Shown: piece after piece, positions 12,738 to 24,703 of the stretch
Layout: each line of letters starts with the position of its first letter
Numbering within the stretch: position 1 is the stretch's first letter
From: Chelonoidis abingdonii
Taxonomy: Eukaryota > Chordata > Testudines > Testudinidae
Length of the DNA stretch: 64,000 nucleotides
NCBI RefSeq assembly: GCF_003597395.2
Contig: NC_133769.1
Coordinates: 46,493,539-46,557,538 of the forward strand
Direction: 5' to 3'
Notes under the pieces: generated by a model
Databases searched by the model: none
Seen by the model: only the letters and a program-made list of their open reading frames with translations
Told to the model about the DNA's origin: nothing
Translations under genes and position numbers: made by a program

Positions 12738-12965
12738 AAGGTTCTGTGGGTTAGGGCACTAGACTAGGATTTCGGAGATTTGGCTTCAAACCCTTCCTCT
12801 GCCACAGACTTTCTGTGTGACCTTGGGCTAGTCTCTGTGCTTCAGTTTCCCGTCTTTAAAACTTTCCTACTTCACTTTGGTGCTGTGAGGGCAAATACAT
12901 TAAAGATTCTCAGGCATTCAAACACTATGGTAACAGCAGCCATGTTAGTACCTCACAAGATCTAG
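12738..12965 (+). mobile_element. CORE-SINE (MIR-like) copy
   Basis: The tRNA-like head GGGTTAGGGCACTAGACTAG with a B-box-like GGCTTCAAACCC is followed by the CORE-type text TGTGTGACCTTGGGCTAG and TTCAGTTTCCCGTC. The tail reads ACATTAAAGATTCTCAGGC. Ancient amniote SINE type. Confidence 0.7.
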
Positions 12966-13520
12966 TTCATACCATTACTGCTATGGTCCCTTTTAGAATA
13001 ACAGAGTAAGAACAGAATGTTTGTCTTACTTTGAATTTCCTGACCTAATTTGGGTTGTGACTCAAATCTAGGGCCTGGGAGTTTTGTTCACAGAGAATTA
13101 AAAAAATATTCCCAATGTAAAAAGTTGTTAAAGAGCATCTCTAATGGTAAATTATTTGTGGGGAGGAGTGGTTTAAATTTAGGAATCGTATAAAAACTGG
13201 GCATTTAATTTCCTCACATTTCAATTTCTTCTTGCAAATCAAATACATAAAAGTTCTGGTAGTAACTAACTTCTGAGATCGCACTTCCTTTACATAACTT
13301 TCTTCTTAATATCACATCTCTTTATGAGCTGCTATGTTTTTAAATCAGAAACTGAAAAAGCAAAATATTGAGGAACTGAAATGTCTGAACAATAAAAGTT
13401 AAACTTTGGTGACTGAAAATGATAAGTACCATATAGAAAGCTTCTTCAAACAGTCTGTGTGATCTATAATCACTAGAGCCCTCCCTATATTTAATAAATA
13501 AGTAGATCGATCCTATAGCA

Positions 13521-13900
13521 CAGGGGTTCTCAAACGTCATTGCACCATGACCCCCTTCTGACAACGAAAATTACTACACAACCCCAGAAGGGGGGACTGA
13601 AGCCTGAACCCACCCAAGCCCCCCTGCCCTGGGCTGGGGGTGGGCAAAGCCCAAGCCCCACCACCATGGGTGGGGAGGAGGGGGCAAAGCCCAAGAGCTC
13701 AGCGCCAGGCAAGGGGCCTATAACCTGAACCCCTTCACCCAGGGTGAAGCCATCGGGCTTTGTCTTTGGTCCCGGGTAGTGAGGCTCAGGCTTTGGCCTC
13801 AGCCCCACGTGGTGGGGCTCAGGCTTCAGCTTCGGCCCTGGGCCCCAGAAAATGTAATGCCAGGCCTTTGGGGTCCCGACCCATAGTTTGAGAACCACTG
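13521..13900. mobile_element. hAT non-autonomous element, 380 bp
   Basis: Terminal inverted repeats CAGGGGTTCTCAAAC (13521-13535) and GTTTGAGAACCACTG (13886-13900). Flanks CTATAGCA and CTAAAACA agree at 6 of 8 bases, fitting the 8-bp hAT duplication. The interior is GC-rich with repeated CAAAGCCCAAG / GGCTCAGGCTT blocks. The open stretches on both strands are compositional. Confidence 0.8.
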
Positions 13901-14379
13901 CTAAAACATATGCTAAAAATTTGAGTGAATGATAATGTATGTTATAACAAACGTTGTATAGGAAGCATTATTCAATGCCGACAGGAAATCTATAGAATTA
14001 AGAGTGGTTATACTCATATGTACTTTTAAAAGGCTGCAACTTCATATATTTTTGTATATAATAATTATTCCCTTTACCAGCTGTGAATTAGTAATATTGG
14101 ATGAAATGAGTACCGAATGAAAACAGCATCATGCAAAATAGCCATAGATTTTGCCTTTTTGACATTTGAATGATACTGAGGCATTGCAATTAGCATACTG
14201 AGCCAGCTGTCCACCCAACCACACATGCACATCCAACTCTGAGAAACACTGAGGTACTGGAGCTCGGAATGGTTCTACGCCATACAGTACATGTTTTCTA
14301 ATCAGCCAGGAACCTGCCAATTTTCTAATAAATGTTCTTCCAACACTTATTAATAGTTTTCACACAGGGATGAGATGCA

Positions 14380-14525
14380 CTGGCAGAGCTGAGGAGTGCA
14401 AGGCGTTGGGGTGCACCGGCAGAGCTGGAGGTGGATGAGGGTTTGGTGCAGGGAGTTGGAGTACACTAAGCTGTGTTGTGCAGGAGGTTGGGGTGCAGTT
14501 GGGTGCACTGGCAGTGCTGGGGGCC
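14380..14525. repeat. Imperfect GC-rich tandem repeat (GGTGCA/GGAGTTGG units)
   Basis: Repeated variants of TTGGGGTGCACCGGCAGAG, GTGCAGGGAGTTGG and GGAGGTTGGGGTGCAG give a diverged minisatellite of uncertain period. Confidence 0.5.
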
Positions 14526-14999
14526 TTCCACACCTGAATCCCCAACCTCTTTCTCCTCCCTTACCATCCATCCACATCTATCCCTCTCCTGATAATCTTC
14601 TCCCCTTGCTGAAGCCCCAAACCTCTCTCTCCTTATTTTCTCACTCCTCCACTCCACTATACTTCTCTTCCCCTCCCAGGAGGTATTCACATGTCTGTTT
14701 CTCACCCCTCCAAATACTTTGATTACATTCCCCACTCCCAGCCCCCAAACTGCCACCCATGACTCACAAATCACAGCAACCTCCAGCAACCATTCAGTCC
14801 AAAGCTCCTTCTGTTTTAGGAGGGGGCTTGTGATTATCTTCTCCTGAGTTCTGTTCATTGAAGGGTGAGCTCACAACCATCAATCTATGCCAGGTGTGTG
14901 ATTACTACCTCCCAGTTTAACAATACAAGGCAGCAGAAGGAAACCAGTTTCCTTGCGGTGGCTGTAACTCAGGAATCTCTTGGTGATATAACCTCAAAC

Positions 15000-15390
15000 T
15001 TGGGTCCCTAATGCTACCCTACATCCCTATGAAGTGAACCAAATTTCAAAGCGATCTGATTATCCATTTGGATTGTAGAGAATTTACAAATGTCAGGTTT
15101 AAAGTATATTGTATTGGTATATGGGCAGTGTAATTTAGTGGGAAACTCACACTACCTTGGGTAAAATTAGACAGATTGAGATGATTTTGACTTGTACCAC
15201 ATCAATAGTTTGATTTCTAGTTCTGCCCCAAAAAAACTCCTCCTAGAATTTTTTTTTAAAATGGCTATTTTTTCAGGGTTTTTAATCTTTGCAAACCTGA
15301 GCTCAAATGACTCCAAATTTGGGTCACACGCTTTACCCGGTATCCTCCAGAGGCGAACCAAATTTCAAAGACATATAACTAAAGCATGTC
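15000..15390. repeat. Two diverged direct copies about 318 bp apart
   Basis: Bases near 15041-15056 (AACCAAATTTCAAAGCG) and near 15356-15371 (AACCAAATTTCAAAGAC) are embedded in alignable text: CTCAAACTTGGGTCCC versus CTCCAAATTTGGGTCAC upstream of each. They look like parts of one repeat family duplicated or inserted twice. Confidence 0.5.
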
Positions 15391-15728
15391 AGTTTTAGAG
15401 GACTTTGAAAGATCAGTCTTTGAACAGATGTCATGACGCAAGCTTAACTACAGTGGCACTACCATGCCACAGTAATATTAAACGTTAAGCTATGATCCGT
15501 TAGGGCCCCATGCTATATTTGTTCACAGAAGTCTACGGAGTTTCCATAGACTACTGTGGCCTGATTCATATGAAGAAGTTTTGCAGCACTGGTTTCCTTG
15601 TTTTTAAGCTTCCTTGGACAGCCACTGTGTCTCTTCTATATTTTGCAAAGTGCCAAGCACATGCACAGCACTTAAAACTAATAAGTAATATTATAATAAT
15701 ACTGAACATGTAATTATGTATTATGTTA

Positions 15729-15798
15729 CAGCCTGGTTGAAAGCCCATTGAAGTCAATGGGAGTTTAACCAGTGGCTTCAGTAGGCTTTGGATCAAAC
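15729..15798. repeat. Palindromic repeat (GCCCATTGAAGTCAATGGG type)
   Basis: AAAGCCCATTGAAGTCAATG followed by GGCTTCAGTAGGCTTTGG, mirror halves of a short dispersed repeat. Related copies lie at 16098-16172, 19660-19735, 19825-19895 and 44870-44925. Confidence 0.6.
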
Positions 15799-16097
15799 CC
15801 TTAATTATGTATGTTGATTTTTTTTACTGTCACAGCAATCATTTATCAATCCTGTGGTTCCAAACTGAGACAGACTGCAGGCAACTACCCTGGTTTGACA
15901 TTAATAGTCTGCATTTACTGATGAAAAACAGATATGGGGCAATTTAAGCCCTTGTACTACAAGATGCCAAGTGCCTCCTGGGTGGCGCTGAGCCACCTCA
16001 AATCTACTGAAGCAAACAGGAGTTAAGGAGGGTTAGTTCCTCATTGGATCAGATCCTAGAGGACTTGCCCAAGGTCAGACCAAGAGAATAGAAACCT

Positions 16098-16172
16098 AGG
16101 GTGAAATCCTGGACCCACTGCAGTCAGTGGAAAACTTCCAAGTTTTGCCATCAAGTTCAATAGAGCCAGAAT
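16098..16172. repeat. Palindromic repeat, same type as 15729-15798
   Basis: GGTGAAATCCTGGACCCACT at the left mirrors the TAGAGCCAGAATGTAACCCC end at the right, with CAGTCAGTGG in the middle. Confidence 0.5.
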
Positions 16173-16635
16173 GTAACCCCAGACTCTGACTCCCAGTCCT
16201 CCTGACCATAAAGGCCATCCTACCTCTTCATGGGTTTGGAAGAGTCAGGATTTTGATGATTCTTTGAATGCTTAATATATTTAACAATCAAAGGGGAGGC
16301 AAGGGGAGGACTTCAGGATCTCAGTCAGTAGTTACAAATGTGGAACTAATTGACAAACTATTCTACTAGTTAAAGATTTGTAAACTGCATGAAAGCTACA
16401 CAGCAATATATAAACACTAAGTATTGCACACTCAGCACTCGGGCTGAATGTTGTCATTTAAATGGTATTAGCTACCTTCACTTTGTTAACAAGAAATTAT
16501 ACTTCCATTTCTGTTAGCTGTGACCTTTGACTCTTTATATATTGAAAGTTGTTTCAATTAGAAACATTTGCGCCACAGATAAGGTATAATGTATTTTATA
16601 TTGTTCTTCATGTAGCTATACGCAGCATTCAAAGC

Positions 16636-16795
16636 AACCTGGGCTCTAGGATCCTGAGAGAGGGCAGATCTCAGGCTGCAGCCTAAGCTAGAATTTCTCT
16701 CAGCAATTAAATAGCCCTTAACCCAAGCCCCACAAGCCTGAGTCAGCTGGCACAGGCCAACCGCGGATGCCTAATTGCAGTGTAGACATACCCTA
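16636..16795. mobile_element. Truncated MITE ending GCAGTGTAGACATACCCT
   Basis: The right end GCAGTGTAGACATACCCT is the complement of the AGGGTATGTCTACACTGC-type terminus seen at 10648 and 58609. The left part is degraded. Confidence 0.5.
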
Positions 16796-17617
16796 CTTTT
16801 CTGTTAGTAGTGTATACAGTAGTATGATTTTATTTTCCATTTGTCTAATAAAGGAAGATATAGAAATAATTATCCTGCAAAGACTTCAGCATGTGCCTAA
16901 TTTGATGCAAATAAATATTCACATTTGTAAAAATATACAAGCTTAAATTTTTGTGGGATTGGGTCCAATATATTTCCACATTCAAAATTGCATTCCTTCT
17001 ATTAACTGAAGAGAGAGCTTATTCATATTGACCTGCAGTATATATCTTAATTATTATAAAAAAGACATTTAAACCATGCTATTTGGCTTGTCCATTGTGA
17101 TGTTAAAATCTCTGTGCACAAAGTTTATATAAAAGGGTTAGTTTGGGTTAGTTTGTTTAAAAATTTGGTTACTATTTTTGTGTATTCAAAACATGGAATT
17201 GGAAATATAAGACTATAGCTGATAAGAATGCCAATAGGTTTTTTTATTTGCAAAAAAAACCCCAAACAAACTGTTCTAGTTTTTCTTCAAAAACTTGAAA
17301 AAATTTAAGAAAAAGGTTCCATTTAAAAATGTATGGTTTTGATGGAAAATTGTCAATGAGTCTTGCAAATAATAATTATACAGGCAAACTGTCTTCTCTG
17401 AGGAAACTGTTTAACTCAGAAAATTTTTTTCTTAAACCTAAACTGTCTGTGTGACTCATATAAGTAAAATATGTTACAAAACAGTCTGTACAGCAACAAA
17501 ATCATAGTTTCACTTGTGTGTTTTGTGTGTATAAAGGACAAGGCGATTTTGTGTGTTTTATTTTAGTGGAGTGCAGGTATTTGTTTTTAAAAGGGAAAGA
17601 ATATATTAAGAACCAAC

Positions 17618-17735
17618 CTTTTGTGTCCCCAGCTTCACAAGTCTTAAACTGTGTCTGTGAAATTGCTGAAAGGTACTCAGGAGACAGAGGCTGTAATCCA
17701 CAGGATTCCTCCAGCTGAATTAGCGAACCACAGTC
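17618..17735 (-). CDS. CPED1: CPED1 internal exon (upstream of the PC-esterase domain)
   Basis: A 118-nt exon read on the minus strand. It is preceded by a splice acceptor ending in TTCAG (17740-17736) and followed by the donor AAAAG|GTTGGT (GT at 17617-17616). It opens at a codon boundary and leaves one base over. The 39 codons begin DCGSLIQLEESCGLQPL and end KTCEAGDTK. The leftover G joins GG of the exon at 6466-6602 to make Gly, giving DTK-G-QWIVPC. This agrees with the human CPED1 segment as I remember it (DCG...CGLQP...KGQWIVPC); I have not run an alignment. CPED1 is a vertebrate protein with a cadherin-like region followed by a PC-esterase (GDSL/SGNH-like) domain; its enzymatic activity is not well defined. 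The three Cys visible here, at codons 2, 12 and 33, suggest a disulphide-bonded extracytoplasmic segment. The next exon upstream was not found and probably lies beyond 64000. Confidence 0.8.
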
Positions 17736-20700
17736 CTGAATTACAATGAAATTAATTAAAACCACAGTACCATATCCAAAGCATTTAACAATATGCATGG
17801 TTTAAAAAACTTTTTTCAAGGACAGCTAATGAGAGAAAAAAAATATTTGATTGATTCTGAAATCCGTTTGTCCTCCATTCAACACACTTTGAAATGTGGT
17901 ATGTACCAGTGATTTGCACCAAACTTTGCCAACCTACAATCAATGCATAAAAGGTTGCATTGAGCAGTTCCCTGTGCATCATTTTTGTATAAAAATAAAT
18001 ATACTTTAAATTGTAATAGCTATTTAATTCTTACTTGCTGCCCACATTAATTTTATATGGAAACATGCACTGAAACAGAACATGTTTATTTGATGATATG
18101 TGCCAATTTAGCTTTAAGAAATACATGTATCTCCACAATCTCACGTGCAAAGGAAAGACAGAGAAAGAGAAAAGAGGAATCTCAAGAGGAAGAAATGATT
18201 GAGCTGCCAAAGGGGCTGGCTTGGAAAAATTATTACCTGGGGTGGGAGATGGATATAATCAAATATAATTTACCTCAAGAGTTTGGCTCACGCATACTAT
18301 AGACAAAATGAAGACCCAGTAACGATCCATATGCTATATTAACATGAATAATACTTTATGGCAAAGAATGCTTAGAATTAAAAAATAAATCTTATAAACA
18401 GTATTTTTTTTTCTTTTTCATATTTATAGTAGATGTGTATGTGTGCACTGAGATCTACAATTAATACACATATTATATCTTTGTATCTAGAAATAAAAAT
18501 AAATTATTCAATCCGCAGAAAATACTGAAGTACTAAATTACACTGATGGTAAGATACACTGTAAACACATTTGAACAGCCTGTTTTCTTGCAATTTGATC
18601 ATTTCTACTAAATATTATGGACTTTAGAAACCTGTATAATGGAATTTAATTAATGTTTGACACTTTAGAAATCTGGCAGTAACAATCTGGCATAGCAATC
18701 ATTTTAAAATTAAAAGCCCTTAAAGTTGTGGATTAATGAGTTTCATTGGCTTCAAGGAAAAGAGTCTGTCTGAAAATTGCTTTACGGGTCTGAACCTGTG
18801 AGGCACCACCAACTTCCAATGGGACTATTCGGGTGCACAGCGATTACTGGCATTATTAAGACTTAGCAGGCTTGAGCCCTTATATTTTAAATAATGTATT
18901 GTACTGACATTGTTTTTGCATGTCTAATATACAACCATCTGTGCTATGCTATAACTAGTATAATTTGTATTGTTCTATTTCTGATAAGAGTACTATTTTA
19001 TAATTTCCTTCATGTATAAAAAGATGGTTGAATCCCTGCTTTAAATGCTTAGCTCAAGTGTAACTATGATACTGTGACAAGTGCCTCCATAATACATTCA
19101 CATTTTTTGTATTAAAACTGTGAAAATGAAAAATATGGCATGCTATGGAGATCAAAATAATTTTGTGTTTATGACAAGAAAAAATACGAAAATCTGACAG
19201 TAACATACATTAAGCCATTTATTTAAATACACTGGTTAAATTAAACATTAGTCTATCACAATTTCAGTTGATTTTTAATTTTTCAAGGATTATTATTTTT
19301 AAACAATTGTAAACATACTATACAGTGGCAAGCAGTTTAAATAGAATAAACCATATAAAGAATGGACATTTTATAAAAAGATTTTTCACACTGAAAAGAC
19401 AATAAAATGAAATGTTTAGAAGAAGATAGTGAATTTATAGTTCCCCATTCATTGAACTATACTGATTTTTGTTTAATTCTTTTTTGTTTTTCTTAAATGA
19501 TACTAAAATAAATATATCTACTGACATGTATTTACTATTGCTTCCAAAATGCACAGCAATCAAACTATTTAGAACAATGTTTTTAATATAATATACTTTG
19601 CCTCCACCTTCAAATTAGAAGCATGAATGAATGACAATCAATTAGGTCTTTATACTGTTGGAATGAAATCCTAGCACCATTTAAGTCAATAGGATTTTTG
19701 CCACTGACTCGAATAGAGCCATGAAGTTATCCTTCAAATAATTAAATACTAGTGTACCTTAATTTTTGCTAAGATTACTCTAGGGGTACACCCAAAACAC
19801 AAAAAGCAAAGTGCTCTCTCATATAAGGCCTGATTCAATGCCCCTTCAAGTAAATGGAAAGACTGTCATTGACTTCAAAGCGTATTGGATCATTTTAATG
19901 CACAGGATTCACTGTAGTGGGAGACCCTGTATCTCTGTGGGTTGTTTTTTTTTTTGCACTACCACCTTACTCCCTGTTTAGGGTTTAACAGTTAAAGAAG
20001 GCTGATATAAGCAAATGAATGACACTGAGTTCTTCTAGTGTCAAACTGTGATGTCCTCTTGGAGTCTTAGGGTCTGGACACACTGTATAGATATTTGACA
20101 GAATTACTTAAACTAACAGTAACATCAGAAAACTTTGACCTTGCAGCACAACAATTTGCACAAGGCTTCACTAGGAAGGCCTAAATTCCTGACTAGCCTG
20201 CTCTTTGCTCTCAACACAGTGCCATAAGATAACTTAACAAGGATTTTCTTGTTCAGACTTGTGCAGTGTAGGCGTTTAAACAAAAAAAAATATTCTTTGA
20301 TTTTATTTGAATTCACTGAGTGATACCATCAAGACCAAATTTTGTCTGGCAGGCTTACATTCACTGGGTCAGTTTCATTTGTTAAAAAGCACATGGTCTG
20401 AAATACAGCATAGATGGTTTAATAGCAGAATTCTCAACTCAGAGCACCTGGCTGTGAGAGGTCACAGTACCTGCAGTACTTGAGGGGGCTCATTTTTGCT
20501 TTTACAGAGGTCTAATCTTTTATGATCAAAGACATGTTTAATATTGCTATATAAAAATGGAGCTGAGGAAGCCAGAGGTCAGGAACTAACATTTACTCTA
20601 GCTCCATATATGGTACATTAAGGGCTTTATTAACAGCTTGTGGATTTGTCAAGCCCCCCACAGGTACTGCAGTGCTACGACATCCCTCTTGCCGTGCCCG

Positions 20701-21265
20701 GAGATGAAACGTCTTGTGATCTTAAGTATGTTTACAAGCTATCACTCACTGCAAAGACGAGAGGCACCCAAGCAAACTTAAATGATACTTTCCCCTTGGT
20801 GTCTGCTCCTGTGCATACTCATTTTTAAAGGCAGACAAAAAAAGAGCCTTGAACGCCTGGACTGAAATCAAAAGGAAGTGCCGCTGAAATATGTATTTCA
20901 ATACATAGCTAGAATTGATTCTATGACTGGTTTGGCACTTTATTAGTAAACTTCACTTTTATCTTTACAGAAAATTTCTGAGGCATTAGCAAACAAAAAG
21001 ATAGCAAAGTTTTCTCATGCATATCTAGGTAGCTTTCTGTTAACCCCAACCAATATTTAGAGAAGGAAAAGGTCTGTTGGGTGAAGAGGAAATCATCTCT
21101 CTCTAAAACAGTCTATAGTGAGATTTCTGCTTCATAAGAAGCATCAATTACACCCTTTAAACAATCGCCCTAGGTTTTCAGCTTGTTACCAAACAAGTAC
21201 ATCAGGTTATTAATTTAGAGTTAATAACTCTGGATGTTTTGTTTCACCTAGAGCATGAGATAATA
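17736..21265. other. AT-rich CPED1 intron, mostly without features
   Basis: Contains short palindromic repeat copies (18775-18860, 19660-19735, 19825-19895) and poly-T/A runs. The preceding CPED1 exon was looked for here and not found. A small CpG-containing block at 20660-20725 stands out (see findings). Confidence 0.5.
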
Positions 21266-21280
21266 ACAGGTTACTATGTA

Positions 21281-21474
21281 TCAGAGTGGTAGCCGTGTTA
21301 GTCTGTATTACCAAAATGAGGAGTACTTGTGGCACTTTAGAGACTAACAAATTTATTTGGGCATAAGCTTTCGTGGGCTAAAACCCACTTCATCAGATGC
21401 AACCTGATCTGATGAAGTGGGTTTTAGCCCACGAAAGCTTATGCCCAAATAAATTTGTTAGTCTTTAAGGTGCC
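21281..21474 (-). mobile_element. Palindromic interspersed repeat, 5'-truncated, 15-bp target duplication
   Basis: Starts TCAGAGTGGTAGCCGTGTTA. It contains mirrored halves (AAATTTATTTGGGCATAAGC near 21350; GCTTATGCCCAAATAAATTT near 21438) around a short centre. It stops at GGTGCC without the terminal text that should mirror its start. It is flanked by ACAGGTTACTATGTA at both 21266-21280 and 21475-21489. It is the same general design as 3935-4134 in opposite orientation. Confidence 0.85.
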
Positions 21475-21509
21475 ACAGGTTACTATGTAGTTACCAGTGC
21501 CTACATTAG

Positions 21510-21625
21510 AACTTTTAGCCCAGAGTAGTTAGAGCACTCTCCCTGTCTCCCACTCTGGCAGAGAGGGGTGAATTGAAGCTGGGTCTCCTCCATCCCAGGT
21601 GAGAGTGCTAACCACTGGACTAAAA
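21510..21625 (-). mobile_element. tRNA-derived SINE fragment
   Basis: On the minus strand, AGTCCAGTGGTTAGCACTCT (A-box-like) is followed after about 30 bases by GAGACCCAGCTTCAATTC (B-box-like). Similar text also mirrors at the other side (AGTTAGAGCACTCTCCC). No LINE-type tail is clear. Confidence 0.5.
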
Positions 21626-23000
21626 CTAATAAAGTAAACCTCCTCTTGGATTTTGAATGAGGCCTAATCTGGTAGGTGAACTCTCAGGATCAGGCCCCAC
21701 ACTCAAGTTAGGTGGACAAACCCCTATCTGTCTGTGGTTTGTGAATTGCTTTAGGGCTGAAGCAGGGAGGTAGATGTTGGGACACTTAGAGGGAAGCAGC
21801 AGTAAACACGCTCAGAGACAGAAATGTAGGCACAAATTTTATTCTGAAAAACATAGGTTCTCAGCGAGTTTAGCTGTCTACAGGGTTTGGTGGGAGTTTT
21901 GTGGACCGCAATGAAGTCTGGGGTTTAAGCACCAACGTACTTTCTTGACTCTCACTGTAAGTGCTCAGCGCAGAACACTGAGAAGTATTCCCTGCCAGTC
22001 CTACTGAACAAATAAAGGAGCAGGGTATCAGAGCTTATCGTGAAGTAATAAGAAATATATAACTAAGCTCATGGGCAACTGACTTTTTGCATTAAATACC
22101 ATGGATAAGTACTCAGAAATGTAATCCCACCTTCTTCTACTGTCACAAACCCAAGCTTGTCCAGAACGGTGGAAGAGATCAACCTTCTTTATCAAAACGG
22201 TGCAGAAGAGACCTTGCATGACTCCCACTTGTTTCCTGAACTCCCAGCTACACTATCTTACCCAGTGTTAGCTCTACCTCCTTACAAACCGTGTAATCAT
22301 GGGCAAGCTGCAGCTGATCAGATCTCCATTAAGTGCCCTGTGGCACACCTGCCCTCCCTTTACAAGGTTGACATTAATGCCCTACTTCATTTAACTCTGT
22401 TTAAATTTTAGAAATGACAGAATCAAACGTCTTGTGAAGCAGGCTATTTTGAATGCTCTCTAAGTCTTTTTAGTCTCTCTGGGGCTACTTGATCTGGTTC
22501 TATTTAAACTAAGGCATATTTCTCATTAAGTCCTTTCATCTCTCTCTTTTTAGCCAGTCTAGCTCTACCTTTTTATACATAGCTAAAGCTTGATGAAAAG
22601 TGATTAAAAATGGAACTCTGAAAGGAATGCTAATAATATTAGTCAAAGAATGAGCTCATAAAAAAGTGAAATTATAGCTCATTGGGAGGAAATAAATTGT
22701 GAGCAGATGGATTAGTTCCACTCTATCAACTATTAATTTTGCAGTAACAAATGAGGGAATAGTCAGCATTCTGACTTCTATTCAACTTGCTGTCTCTATC
22801 TGGCTGAATTAATCAGTGATAGATGAACCACCAAAGATTCAAATGTTCACTTTTGATTCAGCTCAACACCCAAAAATGTAATTGCTTAAATGAAAACCTA
22901 TTAGGCTTGCAAAAATGGAAATCTCATGCAAGTGGCTGCCTCTTGAGAAATTTCAAGTACTTGAAATCAATGGGAGTTAGGCACCTAAATATTTCTATGG
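21626..23000. other. Intron; unassigned repeats possible, no gene
   Basis: Bases 21640-22420 are GC-richer with an 84-codon plus-strand open run at 22157-22411, without splice signals or recognisable domain. Confidence 0.35.
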
Positions 23001-23009
23001 ATTTGGGCC

Positions 23010-23105
23010 TTAGTTTCCCTGTGCCTCAGTTCCTCATCTGTAATATTGGAATAATATGCCAGGAGTGTTGTGAAGACAATTACATTAAATACACTGTGAG
23101 GAAAA
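23010..23105 (+). mobile_element. CORE-SINE (MIR-like) fragment
   Basis: CTGTGCCTCAGTTCCTCATC, then TGTTGTGAAGACAATTACAT and TAAATACACTGTGAGG, the conserved CORE and tail text also seen at 12738-12965. Confidence 0.6.
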
Positions 23106-23359
23106 CAGCTTCTGCAGTAATAGGGGACCAAAAAAGTACAGTAACTAGAAAAGGAGGGAAGCTAGTAAGCTAGGATCTGGAGGTTGCTCCTTACAATATG
23201 TAGCCTGAAGTTGGGAGGTGGAGGAGGATATGAAATGCTGGGAGTTTGACAATATTGGCAGTGCAAGGAAGGAACATAAGAAAAAAGAGCTGAAATGTGA
23301 GTAAGGTGGAGCTGTGCAGTCTCATATTGTTTTAAATTAAATGATATGATTGACAATGA

Positions 23360-23705
23360 GAGAGATAAGGTGGGTGAGGTAATGTCTTTTGGTGAGAGAG
23401 ACCCTCTCTCAAGCTTCACAGAGCTTCTCCTCAGATCTAGGAAAGGTACTCAGCCTGTCACGGCTAAATACAAGGTCAAACAGATAGTTTATCATCATAG
23501 GTACTAATTACTTATGCTAAACTATCTGTTTGACCTTGTATTTATCTGTGACACTCTGAGTATGTTTCCCAGACCCGAGGAAGAGCTCTGTGTGAGCTCA
23601 AAACCTTGTCTCTCTCACCGACAAAAGCTGGTCCAATACAAGATATTACCTCACCCACCTTGTCTCGCTAATATCCTGGTATTACAACAACACTGCATAC
23701 AATGA
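23360..23705. mobile_element. Large foldback repeat, about 130-bp arms
   Basis: The left arm (23363-23487: GGTGGGTGAGGTAATGTC ... AAGGTCAAACAGATAGTTTA) is mirrored by the right arm (23518-23660: TAAACTATCTGTTTGACCTT ... TTACCTCACCCACCTTGTCT) around a spacer of about 30 bp. The right side extends further, to AACAACACTGCATACAATGA. ACAATGA occurs at both outer edges (23353-23359 and 23699-23705). A partial copy lies at 50285-50375. Confidence 0.7.
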
Positions 23706-23709
23706 CTGA

Positions 23710-24150
23710 CCATTCAGATTGGATTTTAATTTTAGTCTAGAAATATAATGTAATTTTTTTTCATGCCATTTTCTTTTCACTTGGAATATCTACAAAATAA
23801 TGTTACACCTCCATTGCTCTAAACACTGAAGGAAGAATGTCATGTCTACACTGGGGTGTCTGTTGATGGAATTTAGGCATCTATCCTACTTTAATTCTTT
23901 TGAAAATCTCCCTAGATATCTATCTGCAACTTAAGGCACTTAAATACTTTTGAAAATCTGTCCCTAAATACCCGTTGAATGAACTGTGGCCACATATGTG
24001 TCTCATCCTGAGACCACAGCAGATATAAAATGGCTTCCTCTATAATGAGAATGATAAGGTCAGGAAACAAACAAGAAATTATTTTGCTGAGTTTGATCTG
24101 CTTATCAGCAGAAACATTTCAAGTTCCAATGACTTTTCATGTCATGTATT
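23710..24150. other. Intron, no gene
   Basis: AT-rich sequence with short repeat-like text at 23836-23960 (TTTTGAAAATCT motifs). Nothing else seen. Confidence 0.5.
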
Positions 24151-24157
24151 AACCATA

Positions 24158-24703
24158 TTAATGAATTATTTTAGTTAGAATGAGGGGAAGTGGGTAATGG
24201 TTCCATACCATCACCCTCTTGACAGCCCAGTAGTCAATGCAGGGCCTCTGGGAACCATCCTTGTTTTTAACAAAGAAGAACAGGGCCCCTGCTGGAAAGG
24301 TGGAGATTTGGATAAAGCCCTTCTGCAGATTCTCCTGCAGATAAGACATTAAGAGCCTGGTGCTCTAGTTTGGAAAGGATGTAGATGCAGTTGAATGGAA
24401 TTTCAGCACCTGGCTGAAAGTTGATAAGGTGTATCTATGGTGTGGGGATAGGGTGCCTGAATTTCTGTTGTCAAATACATCTGCAAGGTCATAGTACTTG
24501 TGAAGTATTTCAATGGTGGCAGCCAGAATGGTTGGGGGCATGCCCAGCTCCCATGGGTCTATTTCCTTGCTGTAGAGATTCCCCAAACAACAACATGAAC
24601 AGCAGAGAATGCCAATTCGCTGTGGTCTCTGGAAGACAGAATCGTTGGCAGTAGTGGGAGCAAAAGCATACTGTCCCTTATCACCACCGTATACAGGAAC
24701 CAT
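24158..24703 (-). pseudogene. Ty3/Gypsy reverse transcriptase fragment
   Basis: Minus-strand text near 24290-24230 includes [16 protein letters not shown], the conserved N-terminal block of Ty3/Gypsy reverse transcriptase (usual form [20 protein letters not shown]). It is preceded by [12 protein letters not shown]. Further upstream, 24703-24365 contains YDLADVFDNRN and LSPHHRYTLS, matching the linker before the RT (DVFDKKNADTLPPHRPYD). Frames are broken by stops and indels; the catalytic YxDD region is absent. Dead retroelement. Confidence 0.75.

Noticed and set aside
13530..13898. 122-codon Pro/Gly-rich open frame
   Set aside because: Entirely inside the hAT element with CAGGGGTTCTCAAAC ends; produced by GC-rich repeat text.
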